64,000 nucleotides of DNA from Hirsutella rhossiliensis (taxonomy: Eukaryota > Ascomycota > Sordariomycetes > Hypocreales > Ophiocordycipitaceae): NCBI RefSeq assembly GCF_020360975.1, contig NW_025408669.1, positions 7,378,001 through 7,442,000 of the forward strand, written 5' to 3'. The position numbers were made by a program, and so were the translations under genes. This document shows, one piece after another, positions 10,690 through 22,201 of this stretch (position 1 is its first letter; each line of letters begins with the position of its first letter). The notes beneath the pieces were generated by a model. It was not told the DNA's origin and did not search any database. It saw nothing but the letters and a program-made list of their open reading frames with translations.

Positions 10690-11214
10690 TCAGCCCGTCG
10701 TCACCGCAGGCGCCGTCCCCCTCACGTATTTTGTATGCTGCGCCAGCACAACCACCTCGTCCGCTGCCCCACCCTCACCAACCCTCACAATGCTCACCGT
10801 CACGAAAGCCAAGCTCCCCCCAACCCGCTCCGCCCTCGCCTCGACCCTCACCCAGTCTCCCGCCCGCGCCGTCGCCAGATAACTCAGGTGCATGTCCACG
10901 CTGGCCCCCGTCGTCGCCCGCCCGTCCCACGACGCAATCGCCAGCCCCGTCACAAAGTCCACCACCGTTGCCGACACGGCCCCGTGCAGGCCGCCCTTGC
11001 TGTTGGCGTGCCGCTCCGTCAACCGCAGCCGCGTCGTCACCGAGCCCCGTGACACCGTCTCCAGCTCCATGGCCAACAGCGCGAATGAGTAGATGGGGCT
11101 GTTGGCCACGAGCCGCGCCAGCAGCGCTTGCACCTGCGCCCTCCGCATGCTCTGCTCGCTGCTGGCCTCGGCGCCTTCTCGCCCTGAGGCTGATATCGGG
11201 GCATGCGATGCCAT
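10690..11214 (-). CDS. hot-dog fold acyl-CoA thioesterase (PaaI / ACOT13-like)
   Basis: Predicted small thioesterase that hydrolyses acyl-CoA thioesters, 174 aa, single exon. The hot-dog signature is clear: HANSKGGLHGAVSATVVD, where the HGG/GGLHGA turn and following Asp form the active site in PaaI and ACOT13 relatives, then a TTGASVDMHLSYLATA strand and a C-terminal strand pair. The length matches the 4HBT single-domain family. There is no obvious mitochondrial presequence, although the first 25 residues are polar and could be unstructured. Start at 11214 fits the usual 40-50 residue N-terminal extension. Physiological substrate unknown. Confidence 0.85.
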   Translation of the reverse strand: MASHAPISASGREGAEASSEQSMRRAQVQALLARLVANSPIYSFALLAMELETVSRGSVTTRLRLTERHANSKGGLHGAVSATVVDFVTGLAIASWDGRATTGASVDMHLSYLATARAGDWVRVEARAERVGGSLAFVTVSIVRVGEGGAADEVVVLAQHTKYVRGTAPAVTTG

Positions 11215-11567
11215 TGTCGCGGAACCGTCCCCCCTGTCTTTGACCCTGCCTTTGTGTGTGCTTGTTTAGGTGTTGTGGCCCAGCGTCGTGACCAGCAATG
11301 AGTGATGTGAATCCGAACCAAGACTGATGGCAGTTGAAGAGCTTGCGCCTTTTGGGCTCTCGAATTCGAGACCCACCGAGCGGATCCCGGCGCCAAATGG
11401 CCTTCTAGAAAACGTGCACCGACAGTTCAAATGCAAAGTAAACATCATAAAACTACCGATAGAGGTTTGCATTCCAACGCTTCCCCTGTATACATTTCAG
11501 AACCAATACATGGGTTGCACGTGCACCGGCAATCTTCATCCACGATCCCACCCCTTTCAATACCCCC
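11215..11567. other. short intergenic gap
   Basis: Upstream leader of the thioesterase gene and 3' flank of the CFEM gene, both on the minus strand. Nothing else seen. Confidence 0.4.
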
Positions 11568-13971
11568 TCAGAGAGCAACGACCATCGCCCAGAAAGCGCC
11601 AAAAACGCATGCCATCAGGCTAATCTCGTACCGGCCGGCAGAGCCCGCCACGACCACGGCAGGAGCCGTCTCGCCGCCCGATGGCTGAGCGCCCGTCGGG
11701 CTGCCGCCTTGAGAAGGCTTGGGGGCGCCCTCGTCGCCACCGCAGTTGGGCTTGCCCTGGCAAGGGCTGCTGGGCTGCGTCTCGATGGGCTGAGGGGCCA
11801 CTGGCTTGCCGCTGTTGCCACCTGCGGGCTTCTCGACTGCGGGCGGCTGGGGAGCAACATGATCATTGCCGCAGTTGGGCTTGCCCTGGCAAGGACTGCT
11901 AGGTTGGGTCTCGATAGGCTGAGGAACAACTGGTTTGCCACTGTCGCCGCCCGTGGGTTGCTCAACAGCTGGCGGCTGGGGAACGACATGCTCACTGCCG
12001 CAGTTAGGCTTGCCATGGCAAGGGCTGCTAGGCTGCGTTTCGATGGGCTGAGGAACAGTTGGCTTGCCGCTGTCGCCGCCCGTGGGCTTCTCGACTGCGG
12101 GTGGCTGGGGAGCAACATGATCGCCAGCGCAGTTGAGCTTGCCCTGGCAAGGATACTGAGGGCTGCTGGGCTGAGTCTCGATAGGCTGAGGAGCAACTGG
12201 CTTGCCGCTGTCGCCGCCTGTGGGCTTCTCGACCGCTGGCGGCTGGGGAACGACATGATCGCCGCCGCAGTTGGGCTTGCCATGGCAAGAAGGCTGAGGG
12301 TTGCCGGGCTGCGTCTCGATCGGCCGAGGTTGAGGAGCAACCGGGTTGCCGCCCGTAGGCCGACCACTTTCGGAAGGCTGAAGCTGCTCGCCGCCGCCAC
12401 AACCAGGCTTCCCGTTGCACGGAACTCGAGGGCTTTCGCTAGGGAGTCCCGTTGGCTGCTCGTCGCTGCAGGAAGGCTCGGGGCCGACCTCACTGTAGCT
12501 TGCAGTCGGCTGCTCGCTGACCGGAGGCTTGGGCTCCGTCGGCTTCGAGTGTCCGCCGCAGTCAGATCCATTGCCGGGCTCGCACGGGCTGCGCGTGGGA
12601 ACATCCGTGGGCTTGGACGGCTCAGGCGTCTCTGTCTCCTCGCAAGACGTCACGGTGGCAACATTGGTCTCCGTCTTGGTAAGAATTGGACCAGGCCCCT
12701 CGGAGGCCGTGCAGTCGCCGCCGGACGGCGGGGCCGTGGCGCAAGCGCAGACTTGGCTCGCGCCTTGAATGACGGACGGGATGGCCTCGGGAGGGCATTC
12801 AGTCGCGACGCACGGGACGAGCAGCTGGGTCAGGCTCTCCTGGGCGGCAGGCTGGCATTGGCAGGCATAGTTGTTCACGTCGCAGCCAATCTTGGGGACG
12901 TATGAGCTGAAGCACTTTTGCGCGCAGCTGGGCACGGCAGACGTGGCGATGGCTCCGCAGTCAGACGCAGTCCCGGGCACGCAAGGGGCCTCCGTCGTGC
13001 CGCCCGGCGCGGACGTGACGCTGGCGGGAGAGGTCTCAGTCCCCTTGGGGGTTGTGGCGGGCTCGCTGGATCCCGTAGGGGGGGGACGGCTGGAGCAGGG
13101 CGTAGTAGGGTTGGCCGAGACGCAGGAGCAGAGAGCGGACACGGCCGGAATCACTTCGAGTCCGGTCGTGATGCCGCAGCCAGAGACCACACAATCAAAG
13201 GCGGCGTTTTGAATAACATCGATAGCTTTGCACTGGCAGGCAAAGTCGGCCTTGTCGCACTTGGCCGCCGAAACCGCGGCCTTCTCGATACAAGCCTTTG
13301 CACATTGCGGAACAGCATCGGCGTTCTTCTGGCAGGGGGATGCCGCATCACAAGTCTCGCCGGGGCGGCTTGTAACGGGCTTGGCGCTCTCCTTTGATGA
13401 TTCCGAGACTATCGGTGCTTGAGTAGTCTCGGAATGAGGCGCCTCGGAAGTCTGGCTGGGTAGTGACGAGCCTGTTTGCTTAGGAGGCTGAGAAGGTTCC
13501 TTGGAGGTCTCTTGGGGCGGCGTGGAAGAGTCTGAATGATGCGGCGGCTTTGACGTCACCTCGGGCGGAACGGAAGAGTTCGTAGGAGTGGTCTGGGACG
13601 TCGGAGACGCTGAAGCCGATGAGGGCGTGGCAGTCGCGAGACAAGCACAGATGGCTGATCCGGCGTCGATGGCCGGCAGGGCCTGTTCAATGCCGCATCC
13701 GATCACACAGCCCTGGGCGGTGGCGAGGATGGCCTGTGAACTGGCAGGCGTGCATTGGCCTGCGACGGTGAGCGGCTGCTCGTTACCAGTGGGCGATGGT
13801 CTGCTTACAGCCAAGGTCCTCGCTGTTGGTGCAGCCAACCTGAGAAGCGGCGCTCTTGACGCAAGACAGGGCACAGCTAGGAAAGGCTGACGTCAAGCTC
13901 TGGCACTGCGGGTTGGCAGCGGCGAAGCGCGCGAGAGCCAAAAGGCTCAACGCCCCAAATGAGTTCTTCAT
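11568..13971 (-). CDS. GPI-anchored cell-surface protein with three CFEM domains and a repeat stalk
   Basis: CFEM domains are fungal eight-cysteine modules that bind haem/iron or act at the host interface. The spliced protein is about 784 aa: a signal peptide (residues 1-19, ending at Ala-Asn), CFEM 1 (about 20-95), a Ser/Thr/Pro linker, CFEM 2 (about 189-265), CFEM 3 (about 310-390), a Pro/Ser/Glu-rich stalk, and a hydrophobic C-tail typical of a GPI signal. The intron at 13760-13808 (GTAAGC donor, CAG acceptor) falls inside CFEM 1, a common CFEM position, and splicing restores GC-QC. The stalk (about 530-740) has roughly five 40-residue units of the form PC(H/Q)GKPNCGG...PQPPAVEKPTGG...PIETQPSS, each with two cysteines. 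Likely located in the cell wall or plasma membrane. Haem binding is a family inference; I did not confirm the axial Asp in every copy. Confidence 0.92.
11740..12330. repeat. in-frame tandem repeat encoding the CFEM-protein stalk
   Basis: About five imperfect units of 117-130 bases within the coding region above. Each unit encodes a CxGKxNC pair followed by a Pro-rich stretch ending in PIETQPSS. Differences between units are mostly substitutions plus a small insertion in one (SSPQYPC versus SSPC), so copy number probably varies between strains. Confidence 0.85.
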
Positions 13972-15981
13972 GACGGAAAGGGCCGTTGAGTCTAGAGCAA
14001 AAGACGGGCGATATCAAGTGCGTGGAATCCGGGCGTCGGGGAACTCGACGAAACCTGAAGAAACCAGTAGGCCAGCCGGGCAGAAAGAGGATGGCACAGC
14101 AGGCCAGATATATCCGTCGAGAGTCCCGAGGCCCGGATCCAGTTGCTGTCGTGTTTCCCGCCTGCGCCTCCGAGCGGCCCAAGATTCCAAATTGGGCGAG
14201 GGTCGAAGAAGATGTACATACATACGAGTGGTTGCCCTTGTAAGCTTTTCAGTACCTGGCAGATTGGCAGCCGACAGAGGATCCTTGGTTCATGGTGACT
14301 TCGACCTCATGTCGACAGGCTTCAGCATAAGGTTCCATGCATTACGCAGGTCCAACATGGGGACTGCAGATGGGCAGCATCAAGACACGGGGAATGCCCA
14401 AATCGAGAGAAGGTGGCCTGGGAAACTGAATCCCTGCGATCCCGAGATGACCTCGCACGGCGACGAGCCGTGAACAGGATGACGTTGCGTGTCAAACCTC
14501 GCTTTTCAGGCCAACCGAGAGGAAGCTGGGCGACCATGGAGCGGGGTTGACTCTGCCAAGCCACATGTCGAAAGTCAAGACTCAATGCTGTGTAAAATGA
14601 CACCTGCTGCCCGATAGCATAACGCGTCGATAAACAGCGTGAAGAGCCAGTACGGCAGCTACGGGTGCAGTCTGGGGCGCCGAGTTCCGTGCTAGACCGC
14701 TTGATCGACCGATGTATAGACCCACACGATGCGGAGCAGTCGTTAGTTCATTGCGGAGTGCCAGGGTGCAGGGGGTTGTAGTATCGCGACCGGGCCAGCC
14801 CGTGAGTGGTGTTGGGCGCTGGTTCAGGATTGCTTCGAAGCGGCCATGTCGAATCTGGATAGCTGGCCCGAGCCGCGTCGGAGATTTCTGGAAAGTGTGT
14901 TGGTGGACAAGTCGTCGGCGACTTGGCGACTGTGAACAGCGACGACTGACAAGCAAAGCACGGGACGTCATTATCTCATGCCTATGTGTATGGTCCGCGA
15001 GGGGGTTGAGCCTCGGCTAAGCTGATGGAACTGCAACGGCCACGGTGAGCTCGGCCGTCTCCAGGCCTGTTGGAGACTAGCTCAAAGGCTTCGACGCGGC
15101 AGAGAGCAATGCTGCCAGAAGGTCAGGCGGAGCAGGTGTGGCCGATGATTTAATCGCAACAAAGAGCTCTGCTGGTCGGAGGTGAGTAGAAGTTCCATGC
15201 TCAAAGTCCCGCTCATCGATTGCGCCACACGTGAACGAGCTTGGCTTTGTTGGGCTGCCGGTGCTGTCGAGGCAGAGAATTGAGGGGCATGGCAGGCGAG
15301 CTGCAAGGGCGAGCTCAAGATGCTGTTAGTCATGGCCCCGGAAAGGCATGGCAGGTGTTGGTTTTCTTCGCAAGGCGCAGAGAGATGCAACGTCCCGACT
15401 TGGGTCAATGTCCGTCTGTTGCAGCGCTCATTGGAAGACGTGCAGGCCGCGGCAGGTTGATGGGCTGAGAAGAGGTGGCACGTCGGCCAGGGACGGGTCG
15501 CACGCATGCGGGTTGAGGTGGGTTGAGGTGCAGAATGCAGCAATCTCCAGATTGGGTGCAACGACAGCTGAGTTGTTGTGGACAACAGTCGAGTCGTCGT
15601 CGAACGATGCGCCTCTTGTCCGCCGCTCTGCCCGGCGTCATGGAAAATCTATGAGCCGGTCAGAGTCACTGCGGCAAGTCTTCTTGCTTGTCACTCACTC
15701 CAGGCGCGAGGGCAAAACGATGCCGATGCAGCAAGACGGCATCAAATGATGGGCGGCTCAACTTTACCGTTGTCCAACATTTGTTTCGCTCCTTGCAAGC
15801 GTGTACATTGTGGTCGGACGCAGACGAAAGACAGACGGTGTATGTACAAGTCAGGGATGGAAACCAAGCGGATTGGAGCATCAAGGCGACATTTGCACTC
15901 ATGAAACCATTGGCCAGCACATGTCAGCGGCCCGCCCCGCCATGTTTTCCTCTCTGACTCCGATCATCTCATCCAACACCT
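13972..15981. other. 2-kb gene-free stretch
   Basis: Promoter region of the CFEM gene (minus) on the left and of the glyoxalase-like gene (plus) on the right. I see no ORF with coherent composition, and no tRNA or repeat unit. Confidence 0.4.
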
Positions 15982-16875
15982 ATGACACAGAAAAGCCGAG
16001 TCAAGGCCTTGGCTGACGTGACGACGCACCGAGCCTGGCAGTGGTGGACACTGGAAGCAGCAGCACTCGCAATGTATGGCCAGACGGGAGCCCTCCCCAT
16101 TCTCGACCACATTGTCATTCTCGTGGCCCATTCGACCCTCGAAAGCCTCCCGTCAAAGCTCTCGGGTTTTTTTGTCGTGGCTCGCGGCGGGTTTCATGCC
16201 GATGGGCTTACAGCCAACAAGCTCATCCTCTTCGAGGACGGTGCATACATTGAGCTCATTGCCTTTGTCGACGGCCTGGATCCAGACCAACGACGGCAGC
16301 ACCGCTGGGGCCAGCTGCCGGAAGCCGCCATCATCGATTGGGCTTACACCTTGACGCACGAGGCCGAGTTTGCAGCGGTCCAGCAGAGAGTCGCCCAGTC
16401 GCGATCGGGCCTCGTCTACAGCGACCCAGTACCCGGCGGCAGGACAAAGCCTGACGGAACCACCATCAAGTGGGCGGTAGCTGCCGCGCGAGGCTCCGAC
16501 GGGAATCCAGCTCCGCCTGGCAGCATGCCCTTCTGGTGTCTTGACCGCACACCTCGGAGTCTGCGTGTGCCATACGACCAAGAGCACCGGCTGACGCAGC
16601 ATCCCTGCGGTGCCCAGGGCGTGTCGTCGCTCGCTGTGTCTGTGCCTGTACACGAGGTCGCGGCTCTGGGCGAGGCTTACGATGCGATTCACGGTTCTTC
16701 ATCTGACGACGGCGGCGCGTGGAAATTCAAGGTCTTCTCAGGCTCGGCGATTGGCAAACACACGGTATCTGTATCTGTGAGCGAGAGAGCGCAGAGTATC
16801 GAGCTGGTGCTGCACGGGGACTCTGCGACTTGTGTCGAGGTGGTTGCAGGCGTGATATTGCGCGTCGAGACGTGA
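15982..16875 (+). CDS. glyoxalase-like (VOC-fold) domain protein
   Basis: Single exon, 297 aa from the first in-frame ATG (15982), or 267 aa from the ATG at 16072 (MYGQTG). The shorter form is attractive because family members usually start just before the first strand. LDHIVILV, then ANKLILFEDGAYIELIAF with its conserved Glu, match the Glyoxalase_3/glyoxalase-like group of the vicinal oxygen chelate superfamily. A second half-module, more diverged, lies in the C-terminal third (ISLAVSVP-type strands). These proteins are metal-dependent or metal-lost VOC enzymes of mostly unknown substrate. No signal peptide. The function is not predictable beyond the fold. Confidence 0.85.
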   Translation: MTQKSRVKALADVTTHRAWQWWTLEAAALAMYGQTGALPILDHIVILVAHSTLESLPSKLSGFFVVARGGFHADGLTANKLILFEDGAYIELIAFVDGLDPDQRRQHRWGQLPEAAIIDWAYTLTHEAEFAAVQQRVAQSRSGLVYSDPVPGGRTKPDGTTIKWAVAAARGSDGNPAPPGSMPFWCLDRTPRSLRVPYDQEHRLTQHPCGAQGVSSLAVSVPVHEVAALGEAYDAIHGSSSDDGGAWKFKVFSGSAIGKHTVSVSVSERAQSIELVLHGDSATCVEVVAGVILRVET

Positions 16876-17277
16876 GGTTGGAAGGCCTCTGTAATTAATG
16901 GTAGAGTCAGTGGAATTACGTAGTGTGTACCCGCCTCGGTAGGTAGGTACAGTACGGAGTACGTACCTGGTCTCAGGGTCAAGCCGGGGAGCAGCGGAGC
17001 TCATTGATTGGCCTGCTGGTTGCCGGGTGGACCTGTGTAGGCGAAAGCTCACCCCACCAATGGCGGCATAGATGGACCGAAAAGAAAGCTCCATGGCTTA
17101 AAGGAGCTAAGCTCAGGTCGGCGCTGCTCCAGACTAATTCCATCTCTGCTTGCGTTGTATGTGTTTGACGAGCGCAAAGCTGGTGACGTTCTCTTCCAAC
17201 GCTCGTTTTGTCGCGCGCTTCTCACCTTCCTCTCCCTTGAATCGGTTCTTTCTCCGGAAGAGCGTGCTCCCGTCGCC
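16876..17277. other. intergenic gap with TACGGAGTAC motif
   Basis: Contains the 10-mer TACGGAGTAC at 16953, inside a run of GTAC/TAGG repeats, and the CT-rich leader of the BTB gene. No coding signal. Confidence 0.4.
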
Positions 17278-18296
17278 ATGGCTCAAGATCCTTCCGAGAC
17301 CCCCGTCGACGAGACCTCGACCAACCCAGGCGGCGATGTCGAGATGACCGAGGAGGGCGCCGCTCCCGAGGTGCAAGAGGTTGCGGCCGACGGGAGCGAG
17401 CTGCCGTTCGCCGGCGAGGCCCATGTCGTCCCCCCGCGCGTCAGCTTCATGGCCTACCTCGCCAGCCCCATTGTCCACCTTGTTGTCGGCCAGGGCGAGC
17501 AGCAGACTATGCTGGCGGCGCACCAAGCCCTCCTCGTCAAGAGCCCGTTTTTCGACTCGGCCTGCCAGAGCTTCGTCGACGACGGCAGCGTAAGCCTTGC
17601 ACTCTCTGCTTTGGCGCCGCGTGATGCAATGCGCTTGTGCGACACGCGCTGACCACGGCTAGCCGCGCCAAATCGAGCTCCCCGACGAAGACATTGACGC
17701 CGTCGGCGGCTTCCTCGAGTACCTCTATACGGGCGAGTACTTCCCCAAGAAGCTCCCGGGCCAGCGCACCCTCGAGACCGACGCCAGCCTGCCCGCCGTC
17801 GACGACTCGGGCGACCAGCTCCTCAAGCACGCGCGCATCTACACCCTCGCCGAGAAGCTCGGCGTCTCCCCGCTCAAGTCGCTGGCCAGCTCAAAGATCC
17901 ACTGCGTCAACTCGACGGCAAAGGGCGAGATCACCTACGCCCGCTACGTCTACGCCCACACAAGCTCCAACGACACGACAGTGCGCGCCCCCATTGCCAG
18001 CTTCTGGGCCACGCGCTCGCACATGCTGCGCTCCGAAGCCGAGGACGAGTTCAAGTCTCTGTGCCTCGAGTACCCCCAATTCGGATACGACGTTCTCAGT
18101 AAGCCCCCTCCAGTCCATCTGCCATGCTGGCTTTGCTTGCCTCGCGCTGCTGCATTGCTATGCAACTCCATCGCTGACCGTCACCTCTCCAGCCCGCGTC
18201 TTGGACGAGAAGCTCAAGAGGGAGCGCAGCGACAAGATGCACCCGGCTACGGCAAGCGCTCGCAAGCGCGCACGCCACAGTAGCGGCGCTGCCTAA
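17278..18296 (+). CDS. BTB/POZ domain protein
   Basis: Predicted 283-aa protein with an N-terminal acidic tail and a BTB/POZ fold from about residue 60 (SPIVHLVVG, HQALLVKSPFFDSAC, IELPDEDIDAVGGFLEYLYTGEY). BTB folds mediate dimerisation and are often Cul3 E3-ligase adaptors. Three exons: introns 17590-17662 (GTAAGC donor, TAG acceptor) and 18099-18192 (GTAAGC donor, CAG acceptor); both remove stops and keep frame. Start at 17278 (ATGGCTCAAGATCC) has a good context and follows a CT-rich leader, so I prefer it to the in-frame upstream extension. The last exon encodes a basic tail (KRARHSS) that could be a nuclear signal. No kelch, MATH or ankyrin domain is present. Fungal BTB proteins of this short type are mostly uncharacterised. 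Confidence 0.88.
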
Positions 18297-20189
18297 ACAT
18301 TTCAATTTTTTTTTTCATGTATCAGTCAGTGCAGTGTGTAGCAGAGTCGAGTCTAAACTGGCCGGCTTGCGTCGTCGTTTAATTTCATTTGCCTGGCATC
18401 TTCTGGTCTTGCACGCTGTCCTCTTCCCGGTAAAGCACATGGGAAGAGTGGAGAGAGCAACTATGGATAATTCTAGGAACAGGTTAAATAGATTTGAAGC
18501 CAGGCGGCCGTTATGCTGCAAATCTGGAGTCCGATGGCCCTGGTTCGCTGGCGGCGCATATTGTTCATGCGAGTCAGCCAGAGCGTTGGTCGACCCTTTG
18601 CCGCGACTGACTGACCTACTAATTGACTATACAGTAACTTACATCTCGCCGGTCGTGCTGCGGGGAGCAGTTGCGAAACGACTCTCGGGGCCGGCCAGGA
18701 CGCGTCTCGTCGCCCGACGTCTTGGCGCGGGGCGCGAAGGTCGAGGACTGGTCCATGCTCGTGCTGTGGGCAATGCCAATGCTCAAGGACGTGCTTCCCC
18801 AGACATTCACGCCCAATTCTTCTTGGCTCTTCGCAATCCGCGGCTGGCCGTTGACGACGATGTGGAGAGCACCTCTGCGACCGCGATGCTAGGTGCCACC
18901 GGCTGTCTATGCACTCTTTAGAAGCCGTATGTATGGAGAGCTGAGACCTTTTAGGGCTGACTCTGTCCTTGGCACAGACGGGGGTCGCGACGAGGGCTCG
19001 GCAGCTGCTACAGGCCGAGGAGGGAGTCTCGGCACCATGTCCCCGGCTCGCTCTTTCGGTGCTCTTGGTCGCCGCTGTCGCATGCTGCTCAATGTGGATA
19101 GGCGACTGTTGGGCCCAGACGGTCAGAATCAAAGGAGACGCCGCGCATCTTCTGCAAGTCCCGAAGTTGCAGTACTTGGTCGTCACCGGTGGTCTGTCCC
19201 TGGTGACGACAGGCACAGCGGACAAGCCATTTGTTGACTTGTTGGAGACGATGAGAGAGGGTCACGGCAAGGCCTGGGACTGGGCGAATTCGCGACTGAT
19301 GTAATTAAATACTGTACAGTACGAATGACGGTTGGGGCTGGGCGCTCACTCCTGGCTCAGCTGCTCTGCATGTAGGTAATTAGGTGAGTTATTCTGCGGC
19401 CGCGCATGCAGGTATGAATAATGAGTGTGCGTATCCGTATAATTATCCGTATTCCGGATTGCTTTTCCCATCCGAGGCTTAGACCGAGCTGTGGACTGAG
19501 CAGGGCAGGGAAATCTGATTACATTGTCGTCACAACTCGGATCCAGCATTGGGCCTCGGGAACATGGACAGGATGACAGGTCATTTCAGCAACGGGCCCA
19601 ACAATCGGTCCGGAAAGCTGTCGTGCACCGTCTCACCTGGCACGGAGACATGCGCCCTCTCTCACCCTGCTGCCGTGTAACATGCACGGGTGCGTGGGTG
19701 CATGGGCCATGCCTTGTGCTCAACAGCGGCGAGAGCGAGCCTCCAATGCGGCTGCAAAGTGCAAGCAAAAAAGTCCGAGTCGCCACCACCACCACCACCA
19801 CCCCCCTTCTGCATCCATCTGCCATCCCTCCACGCGCACACTTATTACTCCGTACGTACATGCTGTACTCCGCAATACATACCTACCTACGTACTAGGTA
19901 ACTTAGTATATACACATATGTATACAACACTGTATGCCCCGGCTGCTGCATCCCGAACCATTCGAAACCCACTCTCTCCTGTCTGCGTTGCGTTGGCTGA
20001 GGCCTGGGGGGCGAAAGGTACAGTACGGAGTACACCGGGCGTCGTTGCCGTGTCCGCCATGTTGGTCCTTTGCTCCCGCCTTGTGAGATGACGGTGTCGG
20101 GTGAAAAGAAAGCGCGACCCCGTTGTAGACTTGCATACCCATACGGCCCCTTCGCCGCCCCCTTTGTTCTTCTCCCTTCCCTCGGTAAC
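18297..20189. other. 1.9-kb stretch without a confident gene
   Basis: Holds one suspicious minus-strand segment (18620-18900, see findings) that reads like a real exon ending at a GTAAGT donor, but no full gene model could be built. Two TACTCCGTA/TACGGAGTA motifs occur at 19846 and 20024, with a CTACCTACGTA run between them. A short (CCA/CAC) tract lies near 19788. Confidence 0.4.
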
Positions 20190-21603
20190 ATGTCCGACAC
20201 AGCCCAAGACCACCTCCCTTTGACCTCGCTTCCGTCCGCCATGTCGCCGCCTTCTCCCCCCCGCTGCGCGTGTCCCGAGGCCAAAGACGATAGACCGGCC
20301 GACAAAGACGCTGCGCCGCCGGCGGTTCCGTCCTCGCCGACGATAGAAACGAGAGCGCCGGCCATCGATGTGGCGACGCAGCCCGGGGACGAAGACGAGT
20401 TCGACATAGACGACGAGCCCTTTGGCGGCGACGGCGTCACCAGCCTCACGTCGAGCGTCTACGCCTGCACCTTCGAGCGCGGCAGACGCTACCACTGCTT
20501 CAAGAACGCGCGCTATCCAATCCCAAACGACGACATCGAAAAGGACCGCGAGGACCTCAAGCACGCCATGCTCATGGAGCTGACCGACGGCGTCCTCTTC
20601 TACTCGCCCGTCACGAACCCGCAGCACATCATCGACTGCGGCACGGGCACTGGTAAAGCCGAGTCCGCCGCACTCCCGTGCACAACCATGGGGAGCTCAC
20701 CTTGGCTGACACGAGCAGCGGACAGGCATCTGGGCGATTGAAGGTCTGTCACCGTCCCGGTCCCCATTGCCCAGCCGATTCTGCATCATGGTTGACACCT
20801 GTTCGTCTTACACACCAGTCGCCGATCGCTTTCCGAGCGCACACGTTCTCGGCATCGACCTGACGCCCATCCAGCCGCTCTGGGTACCGCCCAATGTCGA
20901 GTTTCTCGTCGACGACTGCTACCAAGATTGGCTTTCCGACGAGACCGCCGACCTTGTTCACTTCCGCTTCATGGCCATTGTCCTCCGAGATATTCCGTGC
21001 GTTCTGGCTCACGCCTACAAGTATGTGCAGGCTCATGTTCACTTCCCTGTTATCCCCCTTAACGCTGCTGCCCTTGCTCCTGTTTTCTATCGCCCTTCTG
21101 ACCAAGCTTTGCTTAGAAGCCTACGGCCTGGTGGATGGATCGAGTTTCAGGAGCTACAAGGTTTGCCGTACTGCGACGATGGAACCATGAGTGACGATGA
21201 CTCGTTCAAGCGGCTGTATGAAATAGCCAGGGAAGCCTACTCCAAGTTTGGCATGAGCACGACAATCGCAGCAGAGCTCGAGCCTTACCTGCGCGACGCT
21301 GGCTTCACCAATATCCACTGCAGAGTGCTGAAAGTTCCCATCGGCGTCTGGGCCAGGGACGAAACGATGCGGCTCATCGGCCTTTACCAGAAGACGGCCG
21401 TCGTCGAGTTCATCTCCACATTCGCCGGCCGCCCGTTCGAGGCCTTGGGGATACCGGCGGCCGAGATTCAGTTGACGCTGGCAATGGCACGAAAGGCACT
21501 CGAGGATACCAGCGTCCACCGGTATTTTACCTACCACTTCTGGTGGGCACAGAAGCCGGGGCACGACCGGGGCAGAGACGTACGCCGAGATGACTCACCG
21601 TAA
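20190..21603 (+). CDS. LaeA-like SAM-dependent methyltransferase with an 18-nt microexon
   Basis: Fungal class I methyltransferase of the large LaeA/Tam family (targets mostly unknown; LaeA itself regulates secondary metabolism). About 389 aa in four exons: 20190-20652, 20726-20743, 20819-21020, 21117-21603. The disordered acidic N-terminus (about 95 aa) is followed by the family block YHCFKNARYPIPNDD, then the SAM motif I that is assembled from three exons: IIDCGTGTG + IWAIE + VADRFPSAHVLGIDL. Further motifs: NVEFLVDDCYQDW, FRFMAIVLRDI and SLRPGGWIEFQE. The 18-nt middle exon is required to complete motif I. The third intron is 96 nt and has no stop in frame. Start at 20190 (AACATGTCC) is preferred over an in-frame upstream extension. 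Nuclear location is plausible for this family but not shown. Confidence 0.88.
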
Positions 21604-22201
21604 CCGAGTTAGTCTTGAACAGTTGAAACTCGGCGGGCGTCCTTGGGGTGCGTGTGACGTCTGGATGGACAACAGCCTGTCTCCGACTCTTGTGGTTGAG
21701 GGAGCAGACCCTGAGTAGAACAGGTGCAAGCACTGATGGGGTTGTGGCCAAGTGGCTCAACGTGGCCTGGTGGTGAATTGTGTGGCGGGCAGGAGAGCAG
21801 ACGAGACCAAGGCAGGGACGAGACGTTGGGTGTTGACGCAGGCATTGAACAGCATGTCCAGTGGTCAACCTACTGTGATTTGAACTAAATACGTGCTTGA
21901 GCATGACCAGACAAAGCAATCTAAGGCGATTCATAGTTCACACACAACCGCTGCCGGATCCTCTCACATACACGAAGCAGCAAAGCATCCGTTATTCCTT
22001 GGCGCCCGAATCAAGATCAGCAGCTGCTTCATAAACCACTTCGGGGCACAAGCTTCTCACTGTTCACCACCTCACGAATATGAAACCCCCAGCCCGCGAG
22101 GATACGTTTCTTCTCTTCCACCTCGAGAAAGGATAACCCAAAGTCCGCCGCCTCTTTCCCTTCATTACAAACGCCCACCCAGACACACGCCAACACTCAA
22201 C
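21604..22201. other. intergenic stretch
   Basis: No gene seen. The right end, up to the ATG at 22202, has the look of a fungal leader (CAACACTCAAC before ATG). Confidence 0.35.

Noticed and set aside
11615..12905. Long ORFs on both strands over the CFEM gene
   Set aside because: Repeat-driven alternative frames; only the 11568-13971 minus frame gives CFEM cysteines, signal peptide and GPI tail.
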